64,000 bases of DNA from Micrasema longulum (GCA_022494885.1 JAGVSM010001347.1:1-64000); one strand, 5' to 3'. Positions 23,216-34,119 are shown, numbered from the stretch's first letter. Program-made: numbers and translations. Notes: generated by a model from the letters alone, not told the origin.

Positions 23216-23257
23216 TGTCCTGACGAAGAGACGGGTACATCTCGAAACCGGTTGACA
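23216..23257 (+). ncRNA. Hammerhead-ribozyme-like motif
   Basis: By eye the sequence fits a minimal type I hammerhead: stem I TGTC (23216-23219) with GACA (23254-23257); core CTGACGA (23220-23226); stem II GAGA/TCTC (23228-23231, 23240-23243) with an 8-base loop; GAAA (23244-23247); a two-pair stem III and a GTT cleavage triplet (23251-23253). One extra A lies between the core and stem II, and stems are short. Such minimal hammerheads are known from Penelope-like element ends. Activity is not shown; a chance match remains possible. Confidence 0.4.
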
Positions 23258-23259
23258 AA

Positions 23260-24160
23260 AAAGTCGATAGGTGGTTTTTTACTCAGCGACTTTTACTTTT
23301 TCTACTTCTTTACTAGCGAAGTTAATGCTTTGAACATAAACAATGAGATAATACCAATCTAATTATAGCTTCCAACGTAAAAAAAAAATTTCATAAATAA
23401 AAAAATTACATAATTATATGGCGTATTTGAGACTACTGATGTATTGTGCATTAAAACAAGATGGACTTCAAAATTTTATTACAAATAAAAAAAAACATTT
23501 TTACGACGAAAGCGGAGTACAATGTTTTATTAACGTATTTAATAAGCTTATTGCGATAATTTCTGCATTTTTAACATCAAAACTGCAAAAAGTGGACTCC
23601 CGTGTTTTATCCTTTAAGATACTAATACGTTTATATAACCTTAACGGGTTTTTAAAATTTATGTATATATAAAAAATAAAAAATACATACTGGTAATACT
23701 GCGTCATATGTATGTTTTTGTCATGAGATTTTCATTCCATATTCGATTACGGAATGAAGATGGGAAAAAAAGTAATATTTCCACAAAAGAATGGGTAAAA
23801 TATTGTCGGCAATAAAGAAAAGCATTCCTATTACAACAGATGTTGCACACTCTTCACTCTTTGTATACAAGATGAAAGGATATAAGATAAAAGTTATCTG
23901 GACCAGAAAAATTAGGATTAAACAACGACCCTTTGCTGTGTTTTGGGTCTTGGAAGACTTATAAAGGGATTCTCTCTTTCTAAAAATAATGTCCCCCCTT
24001 AAATAAATGAACATGCCAAAGGAATGAGATTCGTTCTTTGCTCGTATCGATAAACTTCGAAGGGGATGGATTTGCGATAGTACGTACCGAATTAATAAAA
24101 GCTTGCAAGGGTTCTTTACGCAAATGGGTGATTGAAAATAATAACAGATTTTTTTATGAC
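23260..24160. other. Interval without recognised features
   Basis: Overlapping short frames on both strands (23418-23707, 23721-24014) have no recognisable family. 23740-23765 contains a small inverted repeat (attccatattcg / cggaatgaa). Confidence 0.35.
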
Positions 24161-24164
24161 AACT

Positions 24165-24268
24165 GAGATAGATAACATTTTAGATGCGGGAAAATGGAAG
24201 TCTAGGCATTTACAAAGCTACATATTTATTTAAGCTGGTTTCAGTCTGCACTTTACACACTTTACAAA
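24165..24268 (+). mobile_element. Foldback family copy I, short fragment
   Basis: Contains aaaatggaagtctaggcatt, tacaaagct, aagctggtttcagt and ctttacacactttac. Only the left arm core remains; it abuts dispersed repeat R1 copy 2. Confidence 0.6.
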
Positions 24269-24269
24269 A

Positions 24270-24560
24270 GTAATAGGGAAATATCACTTTTTATAAATAC
24301 ATTTTTAAAGTAATAAAGGTCTATGAAATACTGTCCAGTAAAAAAATATTTTTTTTGTAACTTATTAGTGGAATGTAAAATATATTAATATTTATAATTT
24401 TGAATTCCTGCAAAGACAGTTATTCTATTGCCACGCCTCTAACATGTAATGATTTGTGTTTATTTTTTCCTGACTATTTAAATTTGTTTAGAACGCTGTC
24501 ACAAATCTTAAAGTCGCATCGCATCCATCAAGGGCAAACACGACGCGTTTTTCTTAAGAC
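24270..24560 (-). repeat. Dispersed repeat R1 (copy 2)
   Basis: Reverse-strand homologue of 14540-14845: reads agaaaaacgcgtcgtgtttg, ttagaggcgtggcaatag, gcaggaattcaaaattat and 'tggacagtatttcatagacc'. Diverged, with small indels. Confidence 0.6.
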
Positions 24561-24649
24561 GTATTTTTTATATTTATATATGCTTTGCATATCTATAAGC
24601 AGCCATCTTAGGAAATTGCACAGAAAGCATTCGCTAAATTGCTTATAAT

Positions 24650-25205
24650 ATAATTATTAATAGTATTTATGTAGTTCATGCATAATATTACGTTGTTTAT
24701 GATGCAATACATCAAGAACATTATGTTGAGCACATAAACGTCTTCTACATACAAGCAATAATTTATGCCTTTGTGCGATTTGTGTTAGTAATTGTGCGGT
24801 AAAGAGGGAGGAGACTTAAATCAAATTCATATCAAATAATAACAATGATATTTACTGATAATACATTTTCGTTATATTGATTAAATAAAATCATGAACAT
24901 TTTCAGACAAGGCAGAATTTTACTTCCTAGGGCTTAAGAGGATATTTTGTTTATTTTGTTCATTAACGCCCAAAAGGCATTTACAAAAAACCAAAATGAA
25001 ATACATGCTAACATACTAAATAATAAACACAGAAAATACAGAAAAAATATGTAAAATTAGTTAAAGAGGATATAATAAAAAGTTTTACAAAGTAAAAAAA
25101 AAAAACAATAATAACAAAGGTATACAAGAAAAAGCAGTAAGCATATAAACAAAAAATGTAAAGATATAAGCTTATCAAATAATTTCTGTAAAGCAAACAA
25201 TAAAT
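24650..25205. other. AT-rich interval with a foldback end fragment
   Basis: 24895-24945 contains a relic of the foldback family end (ttcagacaaggcagaatttt, cctagggctta). 25000-25200 is A-rich low-complexity sequence. Confidence 0.4.
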
Positions 25206-25214
25206 AAAGTGTTA

Positions 25215-25457
25215 AGCTAGGGTTTCCTAGGACAGCGGTGCCCGCATCTTAACGGCCGTAGTCAACGGTGATGCGGTGGATCGCCGTCGTAACAGTGACT
25301 AGAGTGTGGTTTCCTAGGAAAACGGTGTTATCAACACCATTTAACTCCGTTTCCCTGGGAAACCGCTCTCAAGTCGACGTGACGACGGCTGTCCGCCGCA
25401 TCGCCGTTCACTACGGCCGTTAAGATGCGGGCACCGCTGTCCTAGGAAACCCTAGCT
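25215..25457. mobile_element. GC-rich palindromic MITE with TTA duplication
   Basis: A 243-bp element that is almost wholly palindromic: arms of about 117 bp, beginning agctagggtttcctaggaca and ending in its exact reverse complement, with arms pairing through to a short centre near 25335. It is flanked by TTA at 25212-25214 and 25458-25460. Three-base TTA/TAA duplications are typical of PIF/Harbinger-type elements, so a Harbinger-mobilised MITE is the likely class. It is a strong GC island inside AT-rich DNA. No coding capacity; no second copy seen here. Confidence 0.85.
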
Positions 25458-25639
25458 TTACGGTAAGCAAAAAATACATTTTTTAGTTAAATTAATTAAC
25501 AAGCAAGCATATATTACCACGAAAAAATAAGAAATAAAAATATGTATCTATGAAATGCGTATTTACCAATACTACAATGCAATTTGATATAATTGTAAAA
25601 AATAAAAAACAAGTATATGGTAATAAAAATAAACAAGTT

Positions 25640-26275
25640 AGTATTTTTTTAATTATGGAATTGAATTGTCAATAATAGTTGAACGAGCAGCTACAAATAA
25701 ACTTGATATTGTGGACTTATAAGATAGTAAAGAATTGGACAGAATGCCGACAGCCGTTCCATAAGTGTTACCTAACCTATGCAGTCTCGGTATCAATGAA
25801 TTGTTTTGTTGGTTGGAAGAAGTACTGGAGCAATGAAACAATAAAGTACTCCTAGTGTTGACAGCAGGTACTCTAAAATTAATCAATTCAAGTATTTTTG
25901 GTGCGTCAAAAAGAGAGTTTACAATTGTATACAGTACAGTGAGATCATTGATAGTTTTTCTTTCAGAAAGTGTTGTTAGGTTAAGCAGTGTTAATATGTA
26001 AATAGTCATAATTCATATTTTGTATTGGAATGTTTAGTTTGTAGTTTATATATCGTAGAAATTTATGTTGAATGTTTTCTATATTATTAACATGAACATT
26101 ATAGCAGGGCGACCATATTGATGAATTGAAATATAAATGACTTCTTACAAAAGAACAGTATAATATTTTCAATGATTGGATGGACTTGAAATTTTTTGTG
26201 TTTCTCAAAATAAAGCCCAACATTTTTAATGCTTTGCTTGAAATTCCATTGACATGATATCTTGATAAATAGGTA
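25640..26275 (-). pseudogene. Jockey-like LINE ORF2 C-terminus, frameshifted
   Basis: Reverse-strand translation begins near 26275 with SSKALKMLGFILRNTKNF and ILYCSFVRSHLYFNSSIWSP, then NIENIQHKFLRYINY: the standard 'KALxxLGFxxR ... LYxxLVRxxLEYxSxIWxP ... IExVQxKFLRxxxY' block of Jockey-type ORF2. After a one-base frame change near 26000 it continues LTTLSERKTINDLTVLYTIV, LINFRVPAVNTRST and a terminal region ending at a stop (25653). The two frames together cover about 200 codons. Upstream RT catalytic domain absent. Compare the better copy at 49.4-50.3 kb, which belongs to a different subfamily. Confidence 0.8.
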
Positions 26276-26489
26276 TTTGAACATAGTGTTTGGCATTAAA
26301 GCAACGTTTTTTATTACACACAATAGAGTTTTACCATTGGCGTGTCGTTATTGTTTTGCTTTTTTGATAAATATTTTTTTAGGGGTTCTAGGACCACCAA
26401 AACCCAGAAAAGCGCCCTGTATTATTTGCCGTTATCGGACATTCGGTAATACAAATGTGATAAACTTATTGAAATTATGTTTTTTAATT

Positions 26490-26755
26490 TTTTTATTTAT
26501 TGGGGATATCAACAGTAATACATTCAACAAAAATATAACAAATAAAATATACAGAAAATAAAACCAATGACAGATATCCACAAAAAAACATTAAATACAC
26601 GTACAATACATACTTGTGTGTTTGTGTGAGTGTAAGTGAGTGAGAGGGTGGGTGAGTGGGTGTTATATAAGAATGAGGGTGGACATGTGTGTAAATAGTG
26701 CACAAGTGTCAAGTGTCGAAGATGTAAATATATTTAAAATATTACGAATTAGAGA
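26490..26755 (-). repeat. LINE 3' UTR-like and GTGAG-rich low-complexity sequence
   Basis: 26490-26600 resembles the reverse-strand LINE 3' tail at 6601-6660. 26610-26690 is an impure GT/GTGAG repeat. Open frames on the reverse strand here are products of the simple repeat. Confidence 0.45.
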
Positions 26756-27132
26756 TTAAATAAAATAAAATAAGATAAAATAAAACTTTATTATTGAAAC
26801 TAAGTATAAGACAAAAAAGTATGTTTTAAGACGTGCATTTTAAATGTTATTTTTTTCCAATCAAATGGATCAATAAGTGGAAAGTTCAAATTAAATTCAC
26901 TCGTAAAACGTATAAGTGGAGAGTTCTGGGCATAGTTCGTACGAACTGCTGTCGCATGAAATAGAGAGCTCGACGTGTGACGGGTGCGGTAGCCGGGGAC
27001 ATTTAATGATAACTCCGACAAAAGAGCCGGACTATCAAGGCGTCCACTAAGTATGTTACGAAGCAACCCCATGTCCAACAGTAGACGGTGATCTTCTAAA
27101 GTAAGCAAGTGGTGTTTTTTGCAGGAAGACAT
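26756..27132 (-). pseudogene. Jockey-like LINE 3' end, reverse strand, with tail
   Basis: A 110-codon frame from 27132 to 26800 reads HHLLTLEDHRLLLDMGLLRN, SPALLSELSLNVPGYRTRH, FHATAVRTNYAQNSPLIRF and ends KMHVLKHTFLSYT. These match the 'LxxLxxRRxxxDxxxLxxLxxG ... P.R.TRx.xxF....RTNYxxNSPxxR' C-terminus of Jockey-type ORF2. After the stop comes a short 3' UTR and a tail, which on the forward strand is taaaataaaataagataaaa (26757-26785). It looks like a 5'-truncated insertion of about 375 bp. A premature shift may exist near the C-terminus (FLSYT). Confidence 0.8.
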
Positions 27133-27409
27133 ATAATTGAGATCGGTAAAATGTAAGGTTTAAATGTAAAATTTAAGTGGTAATATAGCACAAAGTATAA
27201 AATATACATACGTATTATTTTTTAAAAGGGAATATTAGCGTTGTTATAATTTACCTGAATATTTTAATTTTGGTGACCATTTTCAACGAATTGTAAATAA
27301 CGCACTATCAGAAAATGTAAATCAAGTTGGGGTAGAGTGGGATGTGAACCTCGGACTTCTGGCACGTGAGTCCGCAACATGTAATGATATGTTGTATGAT
27401 ATGTATAAA

Positions 27410-27485
27410 CATTATATCAATATATAAAATATGAATATGTACAAGCACATAAATGTGTGTATGTGTGTTTATTACTATTATAAAT
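27410..27485. repeat. AT/GT-rich simple sequence
   Basis: Impure TATA and GTGTATGTGT repeats. Overlapping open frames on both strands are not supported as genes. Confidence 0.5.
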
Positions 27486-27824
27486 ATATTCATTACTATT
27501 TTTTTGTTTCACAAAAGGCCTCGAGGCCCAATTACAGTGGTAAATGTTGTAACAATACATCATATTCACTGCATTTTGTGAAATCTTCCCATTATATGGG
27601 ACACTTTGCACATTATTTATTCAATATGTATCGATGAAATTTTGAAATAAAATACTTTTTTTTTTAGTATAAGGTTTTTAAATTTACCATAGTTTTTAAA
27701 AATAATATTAAACATTACTAAACTAAAATACGTTTAAAAAGATTTCGAAAGTAGGTAAAAACGATTATTTTTTTTAATCAATTTCTCTTACCAAGCTCTC
27801 TCCAATACCGTGTTTATTCAAGTA

Positions 27825-27962
27825 TATATTTATACATATATATAAATATAAATACACGTTTTAAATATGTATATTTGTTATCCTTACGCACCCACACACG
27901 CACCCTGACACATTCATTCGCGCACGCACACAAACACACATTCACATACGCACACATGAATA
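27825..27962. repeat. TATA and CACACG simple repeats
   Basis: 27825-27880 is (TATA)n-like, 27885-27960 is an impure CACA/CGCACA repeat. Directly precedes the LINE fragment at 27985. Confidence 0.7.
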
Positions 27963-27984
27963 CAAAAGTCGCAACATAAACACT

Positions 27985-28819
27985 ATATGTATGAAAAAAC
28001 AATTTTATTATGGATTGGTAAATTCAATACTGACGTATGGTCTGATTGGCTGGGGAAGCTGCACTAAAACGACTATGGCTTCAGCAGCTTTAGCTCAAAA
28101 ATTGGTGTTAAGAGTTATATTAAAAAAACCATACCGATACCCGAGTGATTCGCTCTTCAAAGAATTTCAAGTGCTGGATATTCGTCAACAGTATATATTG
28201 AGGTCAGTAGCGGTCACACATCTCAACAGGGAAAAATACGCAAGGGTTTGTCATGTTCATAGTACTAGACACTCCTATTGGAGTATACTTATTAGGATCT
28301 GATTCTACGGAGAGGAGTCAATACTTTTTAGGCTCAAAGGCAGCAATATTATATAGGCCTGAGGGTATATAACCTTATCCCAGTTTCGTGGAAATGTGGT
28401 GGAATTGCCAGGCTGAGGAAGGTGTTGACTGCATTCTTAATCCATATTGGTCGGAGGGAATCAGAGAATTTGTTGTCCGATGTAGAAAGACGTAAGCAGG
28501 TTGCTTGTTTTACTAGTAATGACTTAGGACTTAGGATATAGAGATTTTGATATTATTTATGTTTTCTCTGGATATTCATTGTTTACCTCTAAGACTGAAA
28601 AAGCACACATTATGACAAAACTGTAAATACTTTTAAATATATTATAAAATACATAATTTACTGCCTTAGAACGGGGAAGCTGTCCCTAGTTAGGCAGTTT
28701 AGATGAACCAACAGCAAAAATAAAAAATATGTATGTTTACTTTTACTACTGAATTAATTTGTTAAATAAATAATAACTTGTATATTGCTGTAATAAATAT
28801 GAAAAAAAAAAAAAAAAAA
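27985..28819 (+). pseudogene. LINE ORF2 C-terminus, 3' UTR and poly(A)
   Basis: The frame 27991-28302 reads QFYYGLVNSILTYGLIGWG, AALAQKLVLRVILKKPYRYP, SLFKEFQVLDIRQQYILRSV. These are the 'YYxxxxSxLxYGxxxWG ... LQxxxxRxIxxKxxxYPTxxLFxxxxVLxIRQLY' landmarks of a Jockey-related ORF2. It then shifts frame: 28303-28540 contains SQYFLGSKAAILYRPEGI and further RT-tail-like words. The 3' UTR runs to a pure A run of 18 at 28802-28819 after aataaatat. Unlike most LINEs in the window it has a homopolymer tail. Catalytic domain absent. Confidence 0.75.
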
Positions 28820-29600
28820 TGAAGTATTCTTGTATGTTTTTTTGGGTGCAGATAATGTTTATAATTTCTAATCAAGGTTTTTAAATGTAAATCTAATCAT
28901 ATATCTTTCTTAAAATGTTTAATTGTAAAATTCAACATTTTGTGTAATGTCGTCACCCTAAACTGTAAACCTCGTAACTCCATGAACATCAACTTTTCAA
29001 GAAAAACTTAAAACGTCAATTCTTCATTATTTAGATGAAAACATAATACGTTTGTTGTTTACTCATTTACGTACGATATTTAATTGTTTTTATTATTATA
29101 CACATTTTCTCACTACCTTTCTATAACCAATAAACGGAGTTAGGAGGTTTAAACTTTAGGAAAACAAGCATAAATTTTACAACCATTTTACTTTATTTAA
29201 TTTGACAACACAAAATTCCGAAAATTCAATAATAACATAAAAAAAAACAAGTACTCGATACATAATATTAAGGAAAATTAAAGTTTTATCGTATATTTTT
29301 AATTATCTGTCAAATGATTAGTTTGAATACGGGATATTGTCATAATAAAAGTGGTAGTGTCCAGTTAATTATTTATTGTAAAAATAAATAATAGAAAGAA
29401 AAAAAAACATAACACAAATGTAAGGTAAAAAAAGCATTCTGTTAATTTCTCTAAAATTTTATTGTGCACGCGGAAATATTGATTGACACAACAGATTAGA
29501 TGAGTAAAGGGTCATTTAATAAGAGTAATTAAATTCATGAACTTTAAACTTCAAATATAAAACAAATTTTATTTTACATAAAGCGGATATTTGTATATCA
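28820..29600. other. AT-rich interval, unassigned
   Basis: No gene, RNA or shared repeat recognised. Confidence 0.4.
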
Positions 29601-29602
29601 TG

Positions 29603-29671
29603 TTAAATAATATTTGATGTTTTGAAGATAATATCGGTCAAATGTCCACCACAGAGTTGTTTAATATGAGA
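29603..29671 (-). pseudogene. Tc1/mariner-like transposase C-terminal scrap
   Basis: The reverse strand reads SHIKQLCGGHLTDIIFKTSN and a stop soon after. It shares the CGGHLTDIIF block with the fragment at 43802-43911, which lies downstream of a PPRSC-type transposase segment. The block 'GGHLxDIIFxT' near the C-terminus is typical of a group of insect DDE transposases of the IS630/Tc1/mariner superfamily. Only about 22 codons survive; upstream sequence is not recognisable. Confidence 0.55.
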
Positions 29672-29689
29672 TTCAATTTTCATTCATTC

Positions 29690-30920
29690 TCTGATTAGAT
29701 GAGCAAAGTAGGGTAAAAAAAATTACTACCCTGGCAACACTAACTAAATTTTCATTTTGTTTCTTCGACAATCTGACACATGGAAAAATAACTAAATTTA
29801 TAAGTAATGCATTTGTTATATACACACTTATATGCTAATTACAAATGAAATGTGATTGCATCCTGTTTCTTTAAGATCCTAGCAGTATTTCTACACTTTT
29901 AAAGGACACAACACGGCATAGTTGAATTCAAATCAAGAGTTGCGTACTGAGAGACGTCTTCAAAAAAACTAATAGGTCAAAACGTAAACCTACTCATTTA
30001 TGAGTGGTTGAGTCGCCTTCTGTTTGATGTGCGTATGCGGTTTCTGGACTATTCTTAATTCTTTGGTGTTTATTTATGAACGTGTATGTGTATTTATGAA
30101 CGTGATGAAGTTTGGAGGTTTAAGTTTCCCTGTTTTCTCATCTTTTGCATTTTCGAGTTTTTCACCGAAGATGTTAAAAAGTTTAAAATTTCAAATGGCA
30201 TTTGAATCTCATTTTCGGCGAAATCGGGAGTTACGAGTTTGACAGTCTAGGGCGACGATATGACATACTGTTTCTTAGATCAGTTTATTTTCTTTACCAT
30301 TTTTCTTGTATTTTTATATTTGTAAATCAAACATGTATATCGAGAGATACACTGTTCTAGAAGGACACAAAAAAGGGAGGAAGGACATCTTTTGGACTTT
30401 TTTATCGAGGGATAAACCGTCAAAATTTCCATACGCTACAAAAGATTACTACAAGACTACTACAAGAATAAACAAAAACATATTTTACCCGGGTAATTCC
30501 CTTGCAATACAAAAGATGTTTTGAGACACCAACATGACCTTTGAAATAAGATCCATATGTATGAGATGCCATCGTTCGTTCGTAGATAATATGAACTCTA
30601 CTGAAATAAGATCAAAAGATGTTCGATCTCCCAATTTAGCCCCTGGCAAGATAAAACTTCCCTTGAAAACTTTTCTGCTCAAATACAAGGGTTGAATATC
30701 CATGAACATTTTTCAAATATTCACAATTTTTTTATTTTATTTATTTTTATTATTAATAAAACATATAATACAAAAATTATATATTATACTCCCAGAAGTT
30801 ATAAGAAACTCATTTGGTACCATACATAAGAAAAAACATTTTTTTGACAATACATAATATCATACAAATGAATATATCTGAAATAAAAAGAAAACATTAT
30901 TGTAGAAGAAACATAAAACA
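29690..30920. other. Interval with unassigned short frames
   Basis: Frames at 30024-30242 and 30306-30524 (forward) and 30485-30709 (reverse) show no known family. 30730-30900 is A/T-rich and similar in style to LINE 3' UTRs of reverse orientation. Confidence 0.4.
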
Positions 30921-30924
30921 CCAT

Positions 30925-31125
30925 ATTATATAAACTACATGAATAATTATCACTAACAAAAAGATTTAAGAAATATTTTTTAATTGCGACACTTCGGGAT
31001 TTTTTATTCAGTTTTCCGTGTCTTAACTCATCAGGCAGTTTATTATTTTCGGAATGGCCAATATTTTCCAAGGACCTACTGCCAAACTTTGTTGAGCGAA
31101 ACTTAGACACATGAAGATTCCCTGA
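30925..31125 (-). pseudogene. LINE RT C-terminal tail, reverse strand
   Basis: From 31110 on the reverse strand: FRSTKFGSRSLENIGHSENN then KLPDELRHGKLNKKSRSVAI and KKYFLNLF. This is the 'RTxxGxRSFxxxGPxxWNxLPxxLR ... FKxxLKxxLF' tail found at the C-terminus of CR1/L2/Jockey-type ORF2, with several changed residues (the tryptophan-asparagine is lost). The rest of the ORF is gone; a LINE-like AT-rich 3' UTR follows to about 30720. Confidence 0.6.
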
Positions 31126-31314
31126 ATAACGCGTATTGTAATTATGAATATTAAGACCAAATGTGTATTTTAAATTTCAGTGGGCAGAAAAGTTGATGAT
31201 ATTTAAAATAGTATTGGTTATGTCATGCAGTGGCATTACCTTGAAAGAATATAGAATATAGAATCAACCTTTTAGTTTTAAACCAATAAGTACGAAAAAC
31301 ATAAAACCGTTTTA

Positions 31315-31566
31315 TGTATTATCGTCATCGTTTTCCTTTTCACACTCAGTGGTGCACAAGGCACTGCAATTTTAAATTAAATGCAGCATGTTTTGATATT
31401 CTGTCACATGCAGGTAAAATGACCAGGAGCGCTAGTCAAGGAACAATGAAGTATTGCAGTTTAAACAACCATTACAATCGATATTTTACATTCAGACTGA
31501 CAGGAATCAAACCCATGTCTCAAGAATGGTAGGCAAACGCGCCAACCACTGCTCAATGGGGTGGAC
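31315..31566 (-). repeat. SINE, full length, diverged
   Basis: On the reverse strand: head ccattgagcagtggttggcg, cctaccattcttgagacatg, B-box ggtttgattcc (about 31507-31517), body ending with gtgccttgtgcaccactga and a tail with acgatgacgataata. The head has diverged most. Confidence 0.7.
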
Positions 31567-31569
31567 TTG

Positions 31570-32395
31570 TTTCCATACGATTTCTTTATTCAGGATTTTT
31601 ACTTGAGAGATGCTATTGAGCTGTAAACACTAACTTGTTCGAGGTTGTGGTTCTATTTCACACACATAATAAAAACAGTAATCCTATTTTAGTTAGTATT
31701 TCTGTATTTTTATTTCTAATATCTCTTTTTAATAGGCACAATTTATTTAATTCTCATTTATTTTTAAAAAATGATCTAAAACTGATGTTTTTTTCCACAG
31801 TGCTACATTGAAAAAAAAACTCCTTGATGTATAAAGGAGTAATAAAAAAAACAATATACAAGGTTTTTTTCAAATAAATAATACTTAGAATAGTTGTACT
31901 TTTTATTTAGTCTTTAAACATTAAACATTCAATACGAAAAATCATACAGTAGTAAAAGTTCATACAGTATTCACTTTTGACAAAATAAATTCTAGTATAC
32001 AAATTTACAAAGCAGAAAAAATAATGAATTTGAGATGAATAAGTCACTCAGATACCAAAATAATATCGTAATTCCTAAATTCTGCATTAGTCGTGGTCAA
32101 AATAATTTTGTTTTTAAAGATCTCCCGATCTCTCCGATAATCTCCCCAATGAATTAAAAACTATTATATCGGTAAATAAATTCAATGAACTTTTTTGAAC
32201 CAAAGCAAAAACAGCTTTCAATTTTCATTAGTATTACTGTTTTATTATTTTCTTTTTTTTTTATTCGTATAAATTATATTTTTTTGTCGTGTATATTCGA
32301 AATAATGTAACTTCAAATTACTTAAAAAATATATCAATGTAAGTCCCCCTCCAAGCACAAGAGCTAGTCTCTTTTTTGAAAAGTAACAGCTATAA
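31570..32395. other. AT-rich interval, unassigned
   Basis: Homopolymer-rich sequence; no supported gene or repeat. Confidence 0.4.
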
Positions 32396-32399
32396 CAAA

Positions 32400-32635
32400 C
32401 GAAAAAATGCCATCTACCTCAGAACAGATATTTACTATAAATAGTGAGAAAAAAAAGTGCCTTATATGTTTGCTTATACTTTAATTTTACTTTAATTCTA
32501 CTCAATTTTCGCTAGATTTTACTTTAAGTTTGCTTGTTTGTATATTTTACTGCTTTGCAAACAGATCATAATAATACCACGCTTTACAATAAACGCCAAT
32601 TTGTATAGCACTAAACTAAACTGAACTGAACATTA
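32400..32635 (+). repeat. Dispersed repeat R3, deleted copy
   Basis: Its start (gccatctacctcagaacaga, tatttactataaatagtgag) matches 53408-53450, and its end (tttacaataaacgcca, gcactaaactaaactgaac) matches 53935-53975. It is a 230-bp derivative of the longer element at 53.4-54.0 kb. Confidence 0.65.
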
Positions 32636-32639
32636 AAAC

Positions 32640-33445
32640 ATTCTAAAAGTAAATTGCATAGAAAAAAAAACATAATCGATTATATATTTTTTTAAAGTCA
32701 TTTCCAAGCACGAAAGCTTATTGAAGAGAAACAGCATTGAAAAATTAAAAATGTAGTAATATAATTAAACAGTTTTAAACGTATTATTAATATTTATATG
32801 TGGTAATTTACTAAAATAATATTTTTTAGATGAATATGTTATTTTTCAGTTTACGAGTACAAGGGGAAAAAAAGTGACGTAATGTCGTTATAAACCGAAT
32901 CCACATTAAAATTAAAGCTTCTAAGAAAAATGTTAGCAATTAATCACGCCCCTAACTTCCTGAACATAATAAAATACCTCTTAACAAACAGATTTCTCCG
33001 CATTACGGGAAGGCTTGTTTCTTCATTAAAGTTCTCAGAGAAAAATTGCCACGGAAGGCCCTTAAGTTGCGAATGGACCACAGACAGGCGGCAAAAGAGG
33101 GATAAAATATTGTTCGTATTAATAAACATATCTTATACTTAATTGCACACCACTATAATAAAAACACTAGAATCTCTTTTAACATGGCAATACGTTCCAC
33201 ACAATACCGTGTGAAAAAAAAAGTGGAAAAAAATTACAATTAAAAAAGGGACAATGCTGGATTTCCTAAAATTAAAATCAATTCTGGGTTTCAAACAAAT
33301 TGAATGGTTTACTATTTATTTATTTTGCTCTTTTTTTTCTTAAATATAACGTGACATAAAAATATTTTTGAAAAATGGAAACATTATATACTACTAATTC
33401 CATAATTTATTTCATTTTATTCAGAAAACAAGCTTTCTCACATAT
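32640..33445. other. AT-rich interval, unassigned
   Basis: Overlapping open frames on both strands at 32930-33142 have no recognised family. Nothing else supported. Confidence 0.4.
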
Positions 33446-33449
33446 TTGA

Positions 33450-33765
33450 TATTTAAAAAAGGATTAATAATATACAAAAAGGACAGCTTGCCACACACCG
33501 CGCACTGCATTTGAGGACATAACCCTTCTTGGCGGTGCCCACATACACGGAAAAGTAGCTCGTTGCCGAACGAGAAGAGCTGCCCGAAGGTAATATGAAT
33601 ACGAACTCTAGGTAATCTGGTAGCCTAAGCATCTTCGTGCTGAAAGAACCTAATCCAGAAGCACACAAGCACTTCATTGGACCAAGAAAAGAGGGAAGTG
33701 AATTCTTCACTGACTGGGATTAAATTGATTGGATATGATCAATTCGCCGAAACGACATACAAAAA
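33450..33765 (-). pseudogene. LINE 3' part homologous to 5705-6000
   Basis: The reverse strand from 33765 reads gtttcggcgaattgatcat, matching 5705-5725, and remains collinear for about 300 bp. An 85-codon frame (33710-33453) includes SSSRSATSYFSVYVGTAKKG, aligned with SSSSFYRWATIYFFMYMGTD of the 5.8-kb copy. I do not know whether this is a coding C-terminal extension or 3' UTR of that LINE family. No RT landmarks in this piece. Confidence 0.55.
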
Positions 33766-33795
33766 GGACAATCAAGATTTCTTAAACTAAGTAAA

Positions 33796-34043
33796 GCCTC
33801 GTGGTGCATTTGCCTATCATGCAAGAGGTCTCGGGTTCGATTCCCGGCATAGTTGAAATGAAATATTATTTAAAAGGGTGTTTTTACAATAGAATATTTC
33901 ATTGTCCCTGCACTAATACCTGAAGCGTAAGACTGATCACTTTACATTCATGAAACAAAAATGATCAAGATACGCTGCGATTGGTGTACCAATGCAGTGC
34001 TCTTTGCACCATAAGGTGTGGAAAGGGAATGATGATAATGATG
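33796..34043 (+). repeat. tRNA-derived SINE with target-site duplication
   Basis: Head begins gcctcgtggtgcatttgcct, B-box ggttcgattcc (33834-33844), body 'ttcattgtccctgcactaat' and 'gaagcgtaagactgatcac', tail gaatgatgataatgatg. It is flanked by aagtaaa at 33789-33795 and 34044-34050, a 7-bp target-site duplication. The tRNA-like head lacks the D-arm part present in other copies. Confidence 0.85.
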
Positions 34044-34119
34044 AAGTAAAAGATGTAAACATCAAATATGACATTTACGTTTTCAATGGAGATAATTTTT
34101 GAAAAAAATAAATACCGAG

